64,000 nucleotides of DNA, from positions 914,137,648 through 914,201,647 of the forward strand of contig NC_081414.1 in assembly GCF_030272615.1 (NCBI RefSeq), given 5' to 3'. The notes below the pieces were generated by a model. That model had not been told where the DNA came from and ran no database searches. It saw only the letters and a program-made list of their open reading frames with translations. Origin of the DNA: Cryptomeria japonica. Taxonomy: Eukaryota > Streptophyta > Pinopsida > Cupressales > Cupressaceae. Both the position numbers and the translations under genes were made by a program. This document shows, piece by piece, positions 60,397 through 64,000 of the stretch; positions within the stretch are counted from its first letter, which is position 1, and each line of letters starts with the position of its first letter.

Positions 60397-60810
60397 TTTT
60401 TATTTTTTTTTGTTTCGACGGTTTGCATGCATTTCTAACTCCAGCATCTTACAAAATCTGATGCGTCGTCCTTAACCTGGTTCGAAGCTCCCATTTTGTG
60501 TAGGCAAGTAATTAGCAAAGGCGTGGGAAATTTGGCTTTATATTTGCTAATTGCATATACTTTAAAGTTTCTAAAAACTCTTCAACAAACGTGTCATCCT
60601 ATTCCATGGGTTTCCTATTTCTTTGAGACATTTCGTCAGATGGTTCAAATGCTTTGTCGATGCCTTCACATTTTGCATACATCCATAATAATAGTTGCCA
60701 GTACGAGATATGATAAATTACTATCCTTTATGTTGTGACGAATGTCAATGGTTGGGATGATGCGGCCAAAGTCACAGAAGGTTTTGTGAGATTTTGCCAA
60801 GATCAAGAGG

Positions 60811-61833
60811 TTTTGTGTACTGTGAAATTGTGGAGGTATGCAATTTATGAAACTAAAATACCTTATAATTTTGTTGCGTGTTCTCCAATTAGTATATTTT
60901 CCATTTGCTTTAACTTATTAGAAAATATTGGAAACATAGATGGTAATATACCATGTGGAACATAATGGTATTGAAATAAGGAAAAAGTTTACTTAAGATT
61001 TGTTCTTCTTAGTTTAGAGCTTTATTTCTCAAATGGTAAATATGAACAAATGAAAAACCCTAATAGAATAATATATGAATAAAAAAAAAAATTCTATTAA
61101 AAAAAGTTATATCTTGAATTACAAAGATTGTGATTGCTTAAGTTGTCAACTGCCAATCATAAGACTTTAAAATAATGAGAATATCAATGTAATATTAATT
61201 TAAATTTTAACCTATTTACAATAATATTATATAGCATAATTAAACTTTAAACTACAAATAAATATTACATTTAAAATCACAATCAAAGAAATCAGTCTGT
61301 AAAAACCAAAATAATGAGAATATCAATGTAACATTAATTTAAACTTTAACCTATTTACTACAATGTTATCTAACATTAAAGCTATTCACGTGTTTGGTAA
61401 TAATTTTACTTTGAAATCAATGAAACTCTAAACTAATATACTTAAAACAAAATAAAATTGAAATATTATATTAAAAGAATAATTTAAGCTACAATTAATG
61501 TTCATTTCTTATAAATTGATTTTCATATGAATCTAGACATTCATAAATACATGGTATTCATTTTGTACGAATTTTAGTAAGATTTTTAAAATTAAGAATC
61601 TATCTCATGTTAATTTAATCAAAATGAATTAAATCATCTTATTTATGTGATCAAATAGATCATTCTACTTAAATATCAAATGACAAACCCATATACGAAA
61701 ATCAATTCCTCTAAGAAAAGTCTTTATTAATGTAAAATATGAAAAAACTGTACACAATAATGTAAGTGTTGCTCTTACCTAAATCCTATTCTATTACATC
61801 CTCTTATGGTCATTGACTCTGAAATAGCTAATA
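60811..61833. other. AT-rich 3' flank of the polygalacturonase gene
   Basis: Very AT-rich, no coding region. A direct repeat of about 70 bp (AATAATGAGAATATCAATGT...) occurs at 61171 and again at 61310. A poly(A) signal AATAAA on the minus strand lies at 61723-61728, about 105 bp past the stop codon of the polygalacturonase. Confidence 0.6.
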
Positions 61834-62520
61834 TTAGAGGCATGGGGATGGGTTTACAGCACTAGCATCAACTGTAGTCATGTGTGCATTCTTACATAAA
61901 AATTGAGCATCTTCTTTTCCATCGTTATACCTCAAGTTTATATGTTCTACTTTGATTTCTTGACAAGGCACAATTTGGCTGCATTCAAAAGCGATTGCAA
62001 CATTTGTAGCCGATGTTCCAGTTATTTTCTTGTATAGCACGTCTCTGATCTTCACACCAGAATTTCCCTGCAAACATATAATAACAACAGAAACAAAATT
62101 ACTCCCATCATTAACTACTACTGTTGAAGCTTATTCTGTAGTAACATGAGAAAATATATACCTTTGTAGGAATTCCATATGGAGAATAATATTGGTCAAT
62201 TAGAACAAGATTTCGTACGTTGTCCAGTTTTACATTTTGGAATGTTATACCAGTTGCACAACTATTCCTTCCCTTACTGGTTTTGATCCTTACGCCATTG
62301 TGTGTTTCTTGAAAAGAAACTCCAGAAACTCCACTTACTGTTATGTTCTTTACAGCAGCAAGGGCGATATCTTCACCAAGACTTCCAATACTTCATTATA
62401 TACAACACAAAACCAAAATTCTATCAGTACCCAGTATTGTTTTCTAAGATATGAATTCATGAAAATAAAAAGCGTATATTTATGAATGCTACCTATTATC
62501 ACCAGATTCCATGCCCTGCC
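61834..62520 (-). CDS. Polygalacturonase (GH28), 3' exons, cut by a copia insertion
   Basis: Three exon pieces on the minus strand: 62503-62520 (AGHGI, the GHG motif), 62162-62390 (IGSLGEDIALAAVKNITVSG ... GVRIKT ... LVLIDQYYSPYGIP) and 61834-62067 (GNSGVKIRDVLYKKITGTSA ... FECSQIVPC ... NPSPCL, stop). Introns start GT and end AG; the first splits a codon after GHGI, as expected. GHG and RIK are catalytic or substrate-binding motifs of family 28, which hydrolyses pectin in the cell wall. The upstream exons must lie beyond the copia that starts at 62521, outside the window. No break is seen in these exons, but the insertion in an exon should disable the gene. Confidence 0.9.
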
Positions 62521-62779
62521 TGTTAGAATAGTCTAGTAATTTCTACCATCATCTAGATGGTTTCTAGATAGTTTAGTTGCTTCCACCACCGTCCAACATT
62601 AATGGCAAATCCAGAAAGCTCTCCAATGGCAGTGATTCTAGATCATTCTCTGCAGACCTCTATAAATAGAGGCGATGTAACCCATTCTTGTAAGCAACAA
62701 AAAATACATGTTTGCTTCATGTACAGCTGTACACTTGCGTAACATCTATTATGTCTCTTAAATGCCTCTGCCCACTTCA
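62521..62779 (+). repeat. 5' LTR of the copia in the polygalacturonase gene
   Basis: 259 bp, TGTTAGAATA...CCACTTCA. TATA box CTATAAATAG at about 62660-62670. Followed by the primer site TGGTATCAGAGCC at 62783-62795. Confidence 0.85.
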
Positions 62780-62782
62780 TAG

Positions 62783-62795
62783 TGGTATCAGAGCC
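62783..62795 (+). promoter_or_regulatory. Primer-binding site of that copia
   Basis: TGGTATCAGAGCC, exact match to the initiator-Met type site, three bases after the LTR. Confidence 0.9.
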
Positions 62796-63206
62796 AGCAT
62801 TTATTGCAGCCTGTAGGAGAAAAGACTATTTGGTGGAAAAACATAAAGAGATTGCAGATTGGAGGTTCGAGGAAGCAAGAAAAGTAAGAACTCTAAAAAA
62901 GGGAAGACATAGCCAGCAAAGGAACTGCAGACCAAGGAAAGCTAAGCACTTTGCCCAGGCAACAAAAATTGCAGCAGTTTAAAGCAGTAAAAGACAAAGA
63001 TCGTTGACAAAATCTGAGGAAGACCAAGTTGTCTTAAGTAGAAGCCGATTGAAGAGACCACTGGAAATACAGATATGAGGACGGATTGCCATCATCATCA
63101 ACAGAAAGGGTGCCGAAAAAGTGAAAGAGGCCGCAGCCAAACAAGGAGGAGATTAGTCATATATCTGAAGAAGAAGAAGAGTTGTTGAAGCATAAAGTAC
63201 AATCAT
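62796..63206 (+). other. 5' leader of that copia
   Basis: Purine-rich leader between primer site and gag; a short basic frame (62782-62982) lies here but has no recognisable domain. Confidence 0.6.
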
Positions 63207-64000
63207 GGTATAAGTATGAATTATATGCAACCTCTGATTCCAGTGTTTACAGGAAAGAATTATGATACTTGGGCAATAAGAGTGAAGACATTATTTCGTT
63301 CTCAAAAATTGTTGGATATAGTAGAGAAAGGGTTTGTAGAACCACAAAATGAGGCACCATTAACCCTAAATGAAAAGAATAAGCTTAAGGAGAATAGGAA
63401 GAAGGACATAAGGGCCTTACAAATTATTCAACAAGGTATGGATGATACTGTTCTTGCTAGAATTAGTGGAGTTACTTCAGCCAAGAAAGCATGAGAAATA
63501 TTAGAGACAACATACCAAGGAACAAGTAAGGTTAAAGTAGCAAAGTTGCAAGCACTTAGAAGGGATTTTGAAAATCTTCAAATGAAAGAATTTGATTCAG
63601 TAGAACAATTTTCAGTTCAAGTTATGAATGTGGTTAATCAAATTAGATTAAATGGTAATGAGCTAACAGATCAAAAAGTTGTACAAAAAATTCTTAGAAG
63701 TTTGCCTAGCAAGTTTGATACTATTGTGGTTGCAATTGAAGAATCTAAAGGCTTGTCAAAATTGCCTATAGATGAGTTGTTTGGATCATTTTACAATCAT
63801 GAATACAGGTTGAACAAGAATAGGAATTCTTCATTAGAGAATGCCTTCAAGTCACAGATGACATTTGACAGAGGCAAAGGAAGAGGAAATTCAAGATTTA
63901 GAGTAAGAGGAAGAGGCAATTTTCAAAGAGAGGAAAGAAGAAGTCCTGAACTAGGAGGAAGGAGAAATCAAAGTATCAACACAAGAGGACGTAGCAATAA
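63207..64000 (+). pseudogene. Gag of the copia in the polygalacturonase gene (partial)
   Basis: Copia gag: MNYMQPLIPVFTGKNYDTWA, then RALQIIQQGMDDTVLARISG, YQGTSKVKVAKLQALRRDFE, LQMKEFDSVEQFSVQVMNVV, QKVVQKILRSLPSKFDTIVV and an RG-rich basic tail (RGKGRGNSRFRVRGRGNF) leading to the zinc knuckle beyond the window. Fossil, partial. Confidence 0.88.

Larger units (their letters stand above)
57184..60784 (-). repeat. 5' LTR arm (right) of the composite element
   Basis: Direct copy of 45864-49497 at about 97%. It has about 40 bp extra near 57275-57315 and lacks about 65 bp near 59310. Followed by 26 bp (60785-60810) identical to the start of the left copy of the gag-protease copia LTR, then unrelated DNA. 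Confidence 0.8.
45864..60810 (-). mobile_element. Composite minus-strand LTR element with 3.6-kb arms carrying host gene fragments
   Basis: Two direct arms (45864-49497 and 57184-60784) both start TGTTGGTAAACA on the + strand. Six bases inside the right arm's left edge is a Tat-type primer site on the minus strand (57160-57177). Each arm has a TATA box on the minus strand. This makes them LTRs: the right arm is the 5' LTR and the left arm the 3' LTR. The interior (53735-57183) has no protease, RT or integrase, so the element depended on others. Arms differ at about 14 of 520 positions counted (2.7%), so it is the youngest unit in the window. It is inserted in the 3' LTR of the copia 38939-45863; the right end is lost. 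Confidence 0.75.
62521..64000 (+). mobile_element. Ty1/copia element inserted in the polygalacturonase exon (left part)
   Basis: Starts TGTTAGAATAG and has a short LTR (62521-62779), a primer site and a gag tract; it runs off the window. The bases before it, CTGCC (62516-62520), should recur at its far end. Its age cannot be judged with one LTR. At least one break is seen in gag. Confidence 0.85.

Noticed and set aside
45864-60784. Arms as a simple segmental duplication of a host EDS1-PPR locus
   Set aside because: Less likely than LTRs, because both arms start with the same TG edge, a Tat-type primer site lies six bases inside one edge, and each has a TATA box in the matching direction. Not fully excluded.

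Overview
The window is plant nuclear DNA, most likely from a gymnosperm. It is AT-rich, almost entirely old nested LTR retrotransposons, and contains part of one host gene with GT-AG introns. The gymnosperm call is an inference. It rests on the deep nesting, LTR pairs that differ by about 7-8% (counted by eye on stretches), and long Tat-type Ty3/gypsy elements. Plant-only protein families (EDS1 EP domain, PPR, polygalacturonase) fix the kingdom.

Layout. (1) 1-35050: an old Tat-like gypsy element on the + strand whose left end lies outside the window. Two later insertions split it: a second Tat-like element (5275-18959, LTRs 5275-6317 and 17922-18959) inside its reverse transcriptase, and a minus-strand chromovirus (24734-32822, perfect CATGT target duplication) inside its long 3' open tract. 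(2) 35051-38938: AT-rich DNA with one LTR-like remnant. (3) 38939-45863: a Ty1/copia element with long LTRs. (4) 45864-60810: a minus-strand LTR element sitting in the 3' LTR of that copia. Its two arms of about 3.6 kb each carry host-derived fragments: an EDS1-like EP domain and a decayed PPR gene. Its interior has a three-fold FLK[NS]FY protein repeat and an array of four DNA hairpins. A gag-protease-only copia (49498-53734) sits in its left arm. (5) 61834-62520: the 3' end of a host polygalacturonase gene (minus strand), cut by another copia element that starts at 62521 and runs off the window.

How the parts relate. Except for the polygalacturonase and the captured EDS1/PPR pieces, everything looks like retrotransposon fossil. 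The nesting gives a relative order: outer Tat first, then the inner Tat and the chromovirus; the copia at 38939 before the composite at 45864. One pair breaks the simple order. The copia inside the left arm has LTRs about 4% different, while the arms differ by only about 2.7%, and the right arm ends 26 bp into sequence that belongs to that copia's LTR. The simplest reading is that the copia was already inside the arm when the composite last moved, and that a deletion later removed the right end.

Most notable: the plant-immunity EP domain carried in retrotransposon LTRs, the unexplained FLK[NS]FY repeat protein, the hairpin array, the long extra 3' open tract shared by two different Tat elements, and a TATA-equipped antisense open tract in one of them.
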